From: Bauldia sp.
GTDB lineage: Bacteria > Pseudomonadota > Alphaproteobacteria > Rhizobiales > Kaistiaceae
Reading direction: 5' to 3'
Length of the DNA: 52,728 bases
Assembly (NCBI RefSeq): GCF_020442045.1
Contig: NZ_JAGRLA010000008.1
Location: 1-52,728, forward strand
Shown here: positions 1 through 7,072 of the stretch, one piece after another
How positions within the stretch are numbered: position 1 is the first letter of the stretch
How the letters are laid out: the number at the start of each line of letters is the position of its first letter
The notes under the pieces: generated by a model
What the model was told of the DNA's origin: nothing
Seen by the model: only the letters and a program-made list of their open reading frames with translations
The model's database searches: none
Translations under genes and position numbers: made by a program

Positions 1-408
1 CCAGAGCGTGCGACCGAGATTATAGAGGACAAGCGCAAATCCGCCTGACAGCAGGCCGGCGGCGAGCGGGAAGAGCCATCCGCCCACGTCGATCATGCCG
101 GAGAGCTGAAGGAAGCCAAAAAGCAGCGCGGCGAGTCCCACCACCAGCAGGACAAGGGTCGGCAGAGGAAGCGCGTTGCTGTGAAGGCGCCGCGCGATGA
201 GGACCGGGACAAACTGAAACAGCGCCCCGCAGAGCAAAAGGCTGAGCCAGCCGATGGCGATGAGATGGACAAGAACGAGCGTCTGCGGAGCCCGGATCGG
301 CGCGGACGGAAAGCCATATCCTGCCGCCATGAGGGACTCGCCAAGGATCAGCGACACGAGCGCTGCCGCGAAATAGGACATGGTCCAGCGTGAGAGCGTG
401 ACACCCAT
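1..408 (-). CDS. Multi-pass membrane protein, NnrS/oxidase-subunit-I-like (partial)
   Basis: The frame starts with an ATG at the complement of 406-408 and runs off the left edge, so 136 residues are visible and the C-terminus is missing. The visible part is very hydrophobic, with about four membrane helices (roughly residues 8-28, 44-67, 77-97 and 104-125). The stretch HLIAIGWLSLLLCGALFQF has the look of NnrS-like or heme-copper-oxidase-subunit-I-like membrane proteins that often sit among denitrification and NO-response genes; that assignment is family resemblance by eye. It lies 63 bases downstream of the DUF2249 gene on the same strand, so it is probably co-transcribed with it from the promoter carrying the NsrR-like palindrome. 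A different polytopic protein family is possible because the diagnostic C-terminal half is not in the window. Confidence 0.6.
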   Translation of the reverse strand, partial: MGVTLSRWTMSYFAAALVSLILGESLMAAGYGFPSAPIRAPQTLVLVHLIAIGWLSLLLCGALFQFVPVLIARRLHSNALPLPTLVLLVVGLAALLFGFLQLSGMIDVGGWLFPLAAGLLSGGFALVLYNLGRTLW

Positions 409-471
409 CTTGATATCTTCCGCCGGACGCGACGACGGTCGGAGCCGGCGTCGCGTCGATGCGCCTCGGCC

Positions 472-726
472 TCAGGCCGCCTTGGCGTGCTTGCCGATCT
501 CGACGCGCCAGACCTGCGGCCCCTGTTCGACATAGGTCCAGGAGAACTGGTCCGGATACTCGGCTTCGAGCTGATAATAGAGCGGCTTGGGATCGTGATC
601 GTTGACCAGGACGAAGGATGTGCCCGGTTCCAGCGCGTTCACGAGCTCGAAGATCTTGGCGTGGCGTTCCGCCGGCACGAGGCTCCGGACATCGACGATG
701 TCGGCGGTGCTTGATGGCTCACTCAT
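472..726 (-). CDS. DUF2249 domain protein
   Basis: This 84-residue protein is a single DUF2249 domain, recognised from the N-terminal VDVRSLVPAERHAKIFELVNAL followed by GTSFVLVNDHDPKPLYYQL and a C-terminal strand (WTYVEQGPQVWRVEIGK). The domain is related to TusA-like folds. Such proteins are frequent beside hemerythrin, NnrS and nitrite/NO reductase genes, but their biochemical role is not settled. The start is backed by an AAGGAG-type ribosome site a few bases upstream. The gene is first in a leftward operon with the membrane protein at 1-408. Its upstream region contains a near-perfect palindrome of NsrR type (830-858), so NO-responsive control is likely. Confidence 0.85.
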   Translation of the reverse strand: MSEPSSTADIVDVRSLVPAERHAKIFELVNALEPGTSFVLVNDHDPKPLYYQLEAEYPDQFSWTYVEQGPQVWRVEIGKHAKAA

Positions 727-829
727 GGCATTCTCCTTGTCTTGGTATGGGGCCCAGAGAGCTGGTCGCGGCCGAAGCGGCCCTGCTCGGCATCTCCGGT
801 CCCGTTATTCACGGTCCCAGTCTCCATGC

Positions 830-858
830 TAAAAGATATATTGTCAATACATCTTTTA
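830..858. promoter_or_regulatory. 29-base palindrome, probable NsrR/Rrf2 operator
   Basis: The arms TAAAAGAT and ATCTTTTA flank a centre that is also symmetric (ATATTG / CAATAC), giving 13 of 14 complementary pairs around one central base. The spacing and the AAGATGTATT-like half-sites fit the known NsrR operator pattern of proteobacteria. It sits in the divergent region between the DUF2249 gene (start 726) and the small ORF at 871, and three Rrf2-family regulators are encoded in the window. Which of them binds is inference. Confidence 0.75.
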
Positions 859-870
859 TGGGATAGGAGA

Positions 871-948
871 ATGAAGACGACAGCCCATGGCCGGCGGGTC
901 AGCCGGCCGGTGGTGTCGCCAAGACAATCCTACGGAGGTGCGCCATGA
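871..948 (+). CDS. 25-residue leader ORF coupled to the next gene
   Basis: An ATG at 871 follows a good ribosome site (GATAGGAGA) just 12 bases after the NsrR-like palindrome. The ORF encodes 25 residues, basic and rich in Arg, Pro and Ser, without a recognisable domain. Its TGA stop (946-948) overlaps the ATG of the next gene (945) in an ATGA arrangement, and the next gene's GGAGG lies inside it. This is the layout of a translationally coupled leader. It could be a functional small protein, a coupling device only, or a chance ORF. Confidence 0.45.
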   Translation: MKTTAHGRRVSRPVVSPRQSYGGAP

Positions 949-1376
949 ACATGATGGTAAGCGGAGTCGAACCGACACAGGTGCTGATGGATGATCTTCG
1001 TGAGCCGGCTGCGTCTCTCGCCGGCGGTGATATCGCGGAGCTGCCGGTATCGGAGCTGGCGGCAATCGTCGTGTCGCAGTTCCGCGCGCATGGCCACATC
1101 TGCAATGTGCTGACGCACATTTCCGGCGCCCGGTGGGATCGTGTGGAGGAGGCGATTGGCGCGATCCTCGATCCTCGCGCGGGCAAGCGCCGGATGACGC
1201 CGCTCGCCGAGAATATCGTTGATCTTCTGTGCGCCGAGCGGGGAGTCACCGGACGGATCGTCAAGCCGTATTTCGAGACGCTTCTCGGCCGGCTGCTGCC
1301 GGGTGAGGTCGCGGCGCGGCTATGCGCCCATGTGGCATGCCTTGGCGGCGAGCAGTCGAAGCAGGATCATGGGTGA
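945..1376 (+). CDS. Uncharacterised 143-residue protein
   Basis: I do not recognise this protein. It starts at ATG 945 after a clear GGAGG. It looks soluble and mostly helical: acidic N-terminus, no signal peptide, no membrane segment, four cysteines spread through the chain, and a basic patch (DPRAGKRRM) near residue 85. It is the first full-length gene reading rightwards from the NsrR-like palindrome at 830-858, so it probably belongs to the nitrosative-stress response together with the divergent DUF2249 gene. The 93-residue unknown at 1452 follows 75 bases later and may be co-transcribed. No function is proposed. Confidence 0.65.
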   Translation: MNMMVSGVEPTQVLMDDLREPAASLAGGDIAELPVSELAAIVVSQFRAHGHICNVLTHISGARWDRVEEAIGAILDPRAGKRRMTPLAENIVDLLCAERGVTGRIVKPYFETLLGRLLPGEVAARLCAHVACLGGEQSKQDHG

Positions 1377-1451
1377 GGGTGACACAAGCGAGATGGTCGC
1401 GGTGTCCGGAGATGCTCGAAAGGGCAGCGCTTCGGAGACGAGGAGAGAGCG

Positions 1452-1733
1452 ATGATGCAGTCCAAGGAACGGCTGGGCATGTCAGCCAATGGCGTGAGAC
1501 AGCCGATATTACCGGACGATCCCCATAGGCGTCTCAGCTATGAGTCGCTTATTCGCGCGGATTACGAGCGGTGCCGTCCGGACGACTCTTTCGAGGATCT
1601 GAAGCGTCGCGCCCGGTTCTCGAAGGAGGACCAGGGCTTGCTACGCGATTGGATGGCGATCGCCGCCGAGTGGGCGCGGCAACAGCAAAAGGACGCAATG
1701 CCGGAGAATGGGCGGCTTTCGATTGCAGCCTAG
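1452..1733 (+). CDS. Uncharacterised 93-residue protein
   Basis: This small soluble protein is not recognised. The start (ATGATG at 1452) is supported by GAGGAGAGAG just upstream. It is charged and helical, with many Arg/Asp/Glu residues (YESLIRADYERCRPDDSFEDLKRR) and a single Cys, and no membrane segment. It follows the 143-residue unknown at 945 on the same strand and ends 252 bases before the Rrf2 regulator. The position within the putative NsrR-controlled set is the only hint of a role. Confidence 0.6.
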   Translation: MMQSKERLGMSANGVRQPILPDDPHRRLSYESLIRADYERCRPDDSFEDLKRRARFSKEDQGLLRDWMAIAAEWARQQQKDAMPENGRLSIAA

Positions 1734-1847
1734 CGCAGGCTGACAGTGCTGGATGGCGCCTGATCGTCTTCGGTCGGCGGCGCAGGGCCACCGACATCCG
1801 CGATGACGGGACCTCAGGATAGGATTCATTCGACATCCATCCGGTGC

Positions 1848-1863
1848 AAAGATGCTATTGCAT
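1848..1863. promoter_or_regulatory. Weak NsrR-like half-palindrome upstream of rrf2
   Basis: AAAGATGCTATTGCAT carries the same AAAGATG start as the stronger sites at 830-858 and 44598-44622, with ATGC/GCAT arms. It lies about 123 bases before the regulator start at 1986. It may be an autoregulatory site. The match is partial and could be chance. Confidence 0.3.
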
Positions 1864-1985
1864 GAACAATCGCGGCGAGGCGGGTCTTGAATGATGCGCC
1901 GGACATACGGCGCTTTCTCGGTTCCCCTCGCCAACTCATGCGCGCTGATCGCAACGGCGCTGGGCTGCGGACCGGGTAGAAACAG

Positions 1986-2468
1986 ATGCGATTGACGACA
2001 TTCTCCGACTATGCGCTGCGCGTGCTGATGTATGCCGGATCGGCTGGCGAGCGGCTGGTCACCATCGAGGATACCTCGAGGGTCTACGGGATTTCGCGCG
2101 CGCACTTGATGAAGGTCGTCAATATCCTGACGAAGACGGGATATCTGAAGGGGGTTCGCGGGCGTTCAGGTGGGTTCACCCTCGCCAGGCGCCCGGAAAA
2201 GATAAACCTCGGAGAGGTCCTGCGTGCGACCGAGCCGGATTTCGCCTTGGTCGAGTGCTTTACAGCCGGCAATCAGTGCGTGATTACCGGCTGTTGCCGG
2301 CTGCCCAACGTTCTGAATGAAGCCTTGAACGCGTTCGCCACGACCTTGGATCGTTACACGCTCGCCGACATCATGCTGGCGGAACCCGATTTCACGGCGC
2401 CGGATCCTCCCGTCGGTGAAACGCGCGGCCCTGACTTTGCAGGTGGGATGCACCGCCAACCGAGATGA
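1986..2468 (+). CDS. nsrR: Rrf2-family regulator, NsrR type
   Basis: This is a 160-residue Rrf2-family winged-helix regulator. The N-terminus MRLTTFSDYALRVLMY is the family hallmark, the helix-turn-helix covers about residues 26-55, and three iron-sulfur ligand positions are present: C91, C98 and C103/C104 (CVITGCC). NsrR proteins bind a [4Fe-4S] cluster through such cysteines and release DNA on reaction with nitric oxide. Context fits: NsrR-like palindrome and DUF2249 gene to the left. The C-terminal tail after residue 130 is unusually long and Pro/Gly rich. Two other Rrf2 paralogues (8727-9143 and 44127-44570) have the same cysteine pattern, so the nsrR name could belong to any of them. Confidence 0.8.
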   Translation: MRLTTFSDYALRVLMYAGSAGERLVTIEDTSRVYGISRAHLMKVVNILTKTGYLKGVRGRSGGFTLARRPEKINLGEVLRATEPDFALVECFTAGNQCVITGCCRLPNVLNEALNAFATTLDRYTLADIMLAEPDFTAPDPPVGETRGPDFAGGMHRQPR

Positions 2469-2479
2469 ACGCAAACGGA

Positions 2480-2515
2480 GCCGGGTTTGGACCTGGCTTC
2501 CGCCAGACACCCGGC
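2480..2515. terminator. Nested hairpin between convergent rrf2 and moeA
   Basis: Outer arms GCCGGGT (2480-2486) and ACCCGGC (2509-2515) enclose an inner hairpin CTGGC-ttcc-GCCAG. It lies between the convergent ends of the Rrf2 gene (2468) and moeA (2560), where a bidirectional terminator is expected. There is no T-tract on either side. Confidence 0.45.
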
Positions 2516-2559
2516 TATCGGGCGTAACCCCTGACGACCTTCGTTGCGGAGCGCATCGT

Positions 2560-3786
2560 TCAGCGCGGGGAGCAAAAGCGGACAAACTCCACGACGTCAC
2601 CCGGTCTGACCGAACCCTGTTCCGCCGGGATCATGGCGAGGCCGTCGGCCTGGCACAGCGCATGCAAAGTCCCCGAGCTGCGGTTTTCAGCTATGTCGAT
2701 CGTCGGCACGCCTTCCTTCGACCAAGAGACGACCCGCGCCGGGATAATCTCCAGGCGCCCGCTCTCCCGCGCGAGGGAAAACCCCGCGACCGCGCGACCG
2801 CACGCGCCGTGTGGTTCGTCGACACCACAAAGCCGCGAGATCTGTCGTCGTCCGAAGAGTTGAAATCCGACAAACGCAGATAACGGATTGCCCGGCAGTC
2901 CGAGATACGCTCTGTCATCGAGCGTCCCGAGCAGGATCGGCTTGCCGGGCTTGAGCGCAACCTTCCAGGCATGCACGGTTCCACCGGCCTCGACAAAAGC
3001 CTGCCCGACGAAGTCGCGCGCACCAATCGAAGCGGCACCGGATGAGATCAGCAGGTCAAATCTGCCCGCGATCCCACGAAAGAATCGCGCCGTTTCGGCG
3101 AGATCATCATCGACGATTCCCAAGTCGACGACATCGGCTCCGGCGCGATTTGCCAATGCAATCAGCATTGGCCTGTTGGCGTCATGGATCCGCGCTGCAC
3201 CGGTCGCGCCATTTGGCAATAGCTCGCTTCCCGTCGAAAACACGCCGACGCGCGGACGTTTGAACACGTTGACGCTCGTGTAGCCATTCGCCGCCAGGAG
3301 GCCGATGTGGCGAGGCTCGATCCTGATTCCTGCCGCAACGAGCACCGCGTCGCGTGCGATATCGGATCCTTTCGCACGGATGTTTTCTCCCGGAACCGGA
3401 CGAATCCCAACGACGACGACGTCTCCGTCGTCCCGGCAATGCTCCATCATCACCACGGCATCAAAGGCACCGGGCACTGGCGCGCCTGTGTAGATGCGCA
3501 TCGCCGCGGGTTCCGTGCCAGGGATTGGATCTGGACGGTCACCGGCCGCGATCGTGCCTGCGACGGGAAGACGCCAGGGTCCATGTCCCGCCAGGTCAGC
3601 GGTACGAACAGCAAATCCATCCATTGCCGACTGGCTGAAGAAGGGCATCGGCCTTGGCGCCCTGATCTGTCCGGCCGAAATGCGACCCGATGCATTCCGC
3701 AGATCAATGCATTCCGCGTTCATCAGCGGCGCGACGATCGCATCGGCAATGGCGAGTACATCCCTTACGGAGCGGTCTCCATCCAT
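2560..3786 (-). CDS. moeA: Molybdopterin molybdotransferase MoeA
   Basis: MoeA inserts molybdate into adenylylated molybdopterin, the last step of molybdenum cofactor synthesis, which the nitrate reductase encoded at the right end requires. The 408-residue length is normal. Family motifs are clear: SQSAMDGFAVR near residue 53, RIYTGAPVP, FSTGSELLPNG, KPGKPILLG and LGLPGNPLSAFVGF. The usual TSGGVSxGxxD segment reads SSGAASIGARDF, so one glycine and one valine are replaced. I chose the ATG at 3786; an in-frame ATG 54 bases further upstream would add 18 residues. It is monocistronic by spacing and convergent with the Rrf2 gene. No other cofactor genes are visible. Confidence 0.85.
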   Translation of the reverse strand: MDGDRSVRDVLAIADAIVAPLMNAECIDLRNASGRISAGQIRAPRPMPFFSQSAMDGFAVRTADLAGHGPWRLPVAGTIAAGDRPDPIPGTEPAAMRIYTGAPVPGAFDAVVMMEHCRDDGDVVVVGIRPVPGENIRAKGSDIARDAVLVAAGIRIEPRHIGLLAANGYTSVNVFKRPRVGVFSTGSELLPNGATGAARIHDANRPMLIALANRAGADVVDLGIVDDDLAETARFFRGIAGRFDLLISSGAASIGARDFVGQAFVEAGGTVHAWKVALKPGKPILLGTLDDRAYLGLPGNPLSAFVGFQLFGRRQISRLCGVDEPHGACGRAVAGFSLARESGRLEIIPARVVSWSKEGVPTIDIAENRSSGTLHALCQADGLAMIPAEQGSVRPGDVVEFVRFCSPR

Positions 3787-3934
3787 TTGATCCGTTGCCC
3801 CATTCTCGCGGGTTATGCGTCGGGCGCATCCGATGGTCATCGCGTGGTTCCACACACAGTTTGCGTCCCGTCCCCGCGGCCTCAACTGGATCGCCGGACG
3901 TCAGGCACGCCCGGACAGGGGGCGGCACAATCGC

Positions 3935-4105
3935 ATGTCCCAAAACGAGGCGCCCGCGCCTGCTCGCCACAAGCCGACGAAGCGACCGGCGCGATCCGGT
4001 GGAAATCCCGAGCGGCTCACCGTCAATGCGATCCTCGAAGGCAGGGGGACGACGCCGCTGTTCGACGCAGCCGGCTTGCTCCGGAATGCCCGGCGAAACC
4101 GTTAG
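3935..4105 (+). CDS. Possible 56-residue basic peptide
   Basis: An ORF opens with ATG at 3935 after a GGGGGCGG stretch and ends with TAG at 4103-4105, where it overlaps the convergent stop of ccoS. The product is short, basic and Pro/Arg rich at its N-terminus. No family is recognised. It fills part of the 315-base gap between moeA (start 3786) and ccoS (end 4102), which otherwise holds nothing I can identify. It may be a chance ORF in GC-rich DNA. Confidence 0.25.
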   Translation: MSQNEAPAPARHKPTKRPARSGGNPERLTVNAILEGRGTTPLFDAAGLLRNARRNR

Positions 4106-4305
4106 ACCATGGCACGCTTGCGCGCTCGCTCGCGGTCACCGGTTCCCGGTCCGACTTGATCTTCGGGTTCGCCGCTCCGATCGAGAACCCTCCATCTCGC
4201 GCGTTCCAGGTCGTCAAATTGATTGTGTTGCAGGGCCCAGATGAATGCCACAAGCCCGATGGCTCCCATCCCGATGGCCAGCGGAATCAGGAACAGCGCA
4301 TTCAT
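4102..4305 (-). CDS. ccoS: cbb3 oxidase maturation protein CcoS
   Basis: This 67-residue protein has one N-terminal membrane helix (MNALFLIPLAIGMGAIGLVAF) followed by the CcoS hallmark FIWALQHNQFDDLE and a charged tail. CcoS is needed to insert cofactors into cbb3-type cytochrome oxidase. The start overlaps the stop of the upstream DUF2189 gene (ATGA), so it is the last gene of the cco operon. The usual companions ccoG, ccoH and the copper ATPase ccoI are not in the window. Confidence 0.85.
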   Translation of the reverse strand: MNALFLIPLAIGMGAIGLVAFIWALQHNQFDDLERARWRVLDRSGEPEDQVGPGTGDRERARKRAMV

Positions 4306-5105
4306 CTTGCCGGGCCCGTCCCATGGATGCTTCTGAAGACGTGCCAGGTCCCATGGCCGAGTACCGGGAAGACGACGACCAGGCCGAGCAGGCCGGTGGC
4401 GACCGAGAGGGCGAGCCCTGCTGCGACGACCGCGCCCCATGCGACGACGGCTCGAAGATTCTGGGCGGTCATGGCGAAGCTCAAACCCATCGCCGTCAGC
4501 GCGTCACGCCGTTCGGACATCAGCATCGGGATCGAGAACAGGCTGATGGCGAAGGCAAAGGCGGCGAACAGGGCGCCCAACGCGCTGCCGACCAGGATCA
4601 ACGCCCAGCCGCGCGGGGTGGTGAGGACGTTGATCAACGCATGTTCCGCACCCGGAAAAGGCGTGAGCCCGAAGAACAGCGCATAGAGCAGATCCGCCGT
4701 GCGCAACCAGAACAGGACGAGAAGGGAGAGCATCAGCCCGGCATAAGCCAGCTGCGCTCCCGCCGCCGGCCGGACAAGCAGCATGGCGCCGAGACCGAGG
4801 CGCCGCCCCTCCTCGCGGGCCCGGCTTTGCGCGTAGAGCCCGATCGCCAGAAACGGGCCGACGATGAGAAACCCGGCAACGGCCGGCAGCACCAGATACA
4901 TCAGCCCCGCCGCGCCCAGCCCGGCCAGGACGGCAAGGGACAGGACGAGAAGGAAGAAGCCATAGGCAAGATTGGCTCCCAACGCGGCTCGAAAATCGGC
5001 CCATCCGGCCGCCAGCCACTGGCGAACGATGCCGGCGGGCAGGCCACGGGCAAAGGCGGCCGGTGGACGTCTCGGCGCAACCAGGGTGGGTAGCGGCTCC
5101 AGCAC
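4302..5105 (-). CDS. DUF2189 integral membrane protein
   Basis: A 267-residue protein with five to six membrane helices. Features typical of DUF2189 are the N-terminal WLAAGWADFRAALGANLAYG segment, the FLIVGPFLAIGLYAQSR segment and the C-terminal FPVLGHGTWHVFR. The family's function is not established; it is often found with terminal oxidase genes. Translation starts at a GTG (complement of 5103-5105), supported by GGGAGG upstream. It lies between the 54-residue membrane protein and ccoS in the same operon, with an overlapping junction to ccoS, so a part in oxidase assembly is an inference from position. Confidence 0.8.
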   Translation of the reverse strand: MLEPLPTLVAPRRPPAAFARGLPAGIVRQWLAAGWADFRAALGANLAYGFFLLVLSLAVLAGLGAAGLMYLVLPAVAGFLIVGPFLAIGLYAQSRAREEGRRLGLGAMLLVRPAAGAQLAYAGLMLSLLVLFWLRTADLLYALFFGLTPFPGAEHALINVLTTPRGWALILVGSALGALFAAFAFAISLFSIPMLMSERRDALTAMGLSFAMTAQNLRAVVAWGAVVAAGLALSVATGLLGLVVVFPVLGHGTWHVFRSIHGTGPAR

Positions 5106-5118
5106 GATCCGGCCTCCC

Positions 5119-5283
5119 TCAACAGGACAGACGCGCCGGCGCCTTGCCCGGAGGCGGCGTGACGCAATCGGGTTGGGACATGAAAGCCACCTTCACGAGA
5201 TGAGCATTGGCCGCAAGAAACAGACCGGCGAAGACCACGGCGCCAGCGATGGCCAGGCGCCGTTGCAGCCGTGCGTCAATCAT
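5119..5283 (-). CDS. 54-residue single-span membrane protein in cco operon
   Basis: The ATG at 5283 overlaps the stop of ccoP (ATGA) and the frame ends at 5119. The product has a basic start, one membrane helix (about residues 10-29, LAIAGAVVFAGLFLAANAHL) and a short tail with two cysteines (C40 and C54, the last residue) and a Pro-rich stretch between them. I do not recognise a family. The tight coupling to ccoP and to the DUF2189 gene 13 bases downstream makes it a real gene. It could be a small accessory or assembly subunit, or a metal-binding chaperone through the two cysteines. Confidence 0.7.
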   Translation of the reverse strand: MIDARLQRRLAIAGAVVFAGLFLAANAHLVKVAFMSQPDCVTPPPGKAPARLSC

Positions 5284-6170
5284 CGGTCCCGCTCCCCGTC
5301 ATTCTCCGAAAGGCTGGCAACATAGAGAGCCAGGATATTGATCTCCGCAGTCGACAGGCGGTCCTGCCACGTGGGCATCTCTCCCTGACGGCCATTCCAC
5401 AACGTGGTCATGACGGTCTGTATGTCGCCGCCGTAGATCCAGTGACCGGAGATCAGGGTTGGCGCGCCATTGTCGGGAATGCCCTTTCCACCTTCGCCGT
5501 GGCAGGCGACGCAATTCTCGGCGAAGACGGCGGCGCCCCGGCTGTCGGGATCGGCTTGCCCGTGGCCGAGCGCGACGACATGCTTCGCCACCGCCACGAT
5601 ATCCTCACGGGAGAGCATGCCATCGCGGCCGAAGGCGGGCATCTGGGCGAAGCGCGTGTCCGGGTCGGTGCTGTTGATGCCGACGCGGATGGTTTCGGCG
5701 ATGGTCTCGGGCGCTCCCCCCCAGAGCCAGTCGCGATCGGTCAGGTTCGGGAATCCCGGTCCGCCCGTACCATCGGTTCCATGGCAGGCTGCGCAGTTGT
5801 CGGCAAACAGCCGCACGGCGGTCGGCCGTGCGCGCGCCAGCAATCCGGGATCGGCCGCGAGATCCGCGACAGGATTGTCGGCGAAGGCCGCCATCCAGTC
5901 ACTTCGTGCCTCCTCGAGTTTCTCGTATCCGGCGAGGGCCATCTCCCCCTGGTCGAGGCCAAGGAGCCCGCGCGTGAAATCCCGCCCGATGGGCCAGGCG
6001 GGAAGCAGGATCCACGCGATGACCGAATACAGGAATGCCAGCGCCAGGGCCCACAGGACGATGCGCGGAAAAGGGGTGTTGAGCTCGCGGATGCCGTTCC
6101 AGTCATGCCCGGTCGTCTCGTATCCGGTTACCGGATCGACATCACGCTCGTGGGGGCGCGACCCTGTCAT
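5280..6170 (-). CDS. ccoP: cbb3 oxidase diheme subunit CcoP
   Basis: CcoP passes electrons from soluble cytochrome c to CcoO and CcoN. The 296-residue protein has the N-terminal tail starting near GYETTGHDWNGIRELNTP, one membrane helix (about residues 34-55) and two c-type heme sites: CAACHG near residue 128 and CVACHG near residue 221, each with a downstream Met ligand region (AQMPAFG and GEMPTW). Two heme motifs are normal for CcoP. The ATG at 6170 overlaps the ccoQ stop region (ATGA), showing coupling. No oddity in length. Confidence 0.93.
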   Translation of the reverse strand: MTGSRPHERDVDPVTGYETTGHDWNGIRELNTPFPRIVLWALALAFLYSVIAWILLPAWPIGRDFTRGLLGLDQGEMALAGYEKLEEARSDWMAAFADNPVADLAADPGLLARARPTAVRLFADNCAACHGTDGTGGPGFPNLTDRDWLWGGAPETIAETIRVGINSTDPDTRFAQMPAFGRDGMLSREDIVAVAKHVVALGHGQADPDSRGAAVFAENCVACHGEGGKGIPDNGAPTLISGHWIYGGDIQTVMTTLWNGRQGEMPTWQDRLSTAEINILALYVASLSENDGERDR

Positions 6171-6343
6171 CGATCTTTTCCTCGGGGCTCGCGATCGATC
6201 AGGACAGAGCGGGCCGCGCGTTCGTGAGCGGACTTTCGGCTCGGCCGATAGGCCAGCAAGACGACGATCAGAAAGAACGCCAGCATCCAGATCAGGCCGG
6301 CCGTCTTGGCCGCGTAGACAGCCATCTCGTGAGTGAGGTTCAT
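6167..6343 (-). CDS. ccoQ: cbb3 oxidase small subunit CcoQ
   Basis: This 58-residue protein has a single membrane helix (about residues 15-32, AGLIWMLAFFLIVVLLAYRP) followed by a basic tail, the form of CcoQ/FixQ, which stabilises the cbb3 complex. Its ATG overlaps the ccoO stop and its stop overlaps the ccoP start, both as ATGA, exactly the ccoNOQP arrangement. Confidence 0.88.
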   Translation of the reverse strand: MNLTHEMAVYAAKTAGLIWMLAFFLIVVLLAYRPSRKSAHERAARSVLIDREPRGKDR

Positions 6344-7068
6344 GGCTGCTCCTCCGACATGATCGCATAGGGCAAACGCGTCTGCGTCCCGAGCGACTGC
6401 AGATAGGCGACCAGGGCATCCATTTCGGTCAAACGCGACGGATCGCCGTCGAAGGCACGGATAGCGACGTTATCGCCGTAGCGTTCCGCGACCCCGGCCG
6501 CGCCGTCGCTGTCGGGACTCGATTGCGCCAGCGCATCGGCGGCGGCGTTGGCCAGGCGGGCATCGTCATAGGGCACGCCAAGCCGGGCCAGCGTTCCCAT
6601 CTGCGCCCCGATATCGCTCGCGTCGAGCGACCTCTCCAGCCATGGATAGGCAGGCATGATCGACGTCGGGACCACGGCCCTCGGGTCGATCAGATGCGCG
6701 ACATGCCAGGCGTCCGAGTATTTTCCCCCAAGCCGTGCGAGATCCGGCCCGGTGCGCTTCGACCCCCACAGCATGGGGTGGTCCCACGCCGATTCGGAGG
6801 CCAGCGAATAGGGGCCATAGCGGTCGATCTCATCCGCCAGGTGCCGCACCATCTGGCTGTGGCACGCGTAGCAGCCTTCCCGGATGAACACTTCGCGGCC
6901 GGCGAGCTCGAGCGGCGTGAGCGGCCGCATGTCGTCCGGAATCTCGACCGTCTGGTCGATGGTGAAGAGCGGCGCGATCTCGACGGCTCCGCCGATCGAA
7001 GCGGCGACGATGATCCCGACGACCAGTCCCATCGAGAGCTTCTCGAGATTGTAGTGGAGCCTCAGCAT
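6340..7068 (-). CDS. ccoO: cbb3 oxidase monoheme subunit CcoO
   Basis: CcoO is the membrane-anchored monoheme cytochrome c of the cbb3 oxidase. The chosen ATG gives MLRLHYNLEKLSMGLVV, a typical CcoO start, then one membrane helix (about residues 13-30), the heme site CYACHS near residue 70 in REGCYACHSQMVR, the conserved YGPYSLASE and HPMLWGSKRTGPDLAR segments, and Met ligand region SIMPAYPWL. Length 242 residues is normal. It starts 4 bases after the ccoN stop. Confidence 0.93.
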   Translation of the reverse strand: MLRLHYNLEKLSMGLVVGIIVAASIGGAVEIAPLFTIDQTVEIPDDMRPLTPLELAGREVFIREGCYACHSQMVRHLADEIDRYGPYSLASESAWDHPMLWGSKRTGPDLARLGGKYSDAWHVAHLIDPRAVVPTSIMPAYPWLERSLDASDIGAQMGTLARLGVPYDDARLANAAADALAQSSPDSDGAAGVAERYGDNVAIRAFDGDPSRLTEMDALVAYLQSLGTQTRLPYAIMSEEQP

Positions 7069-7072
7069 CCGT

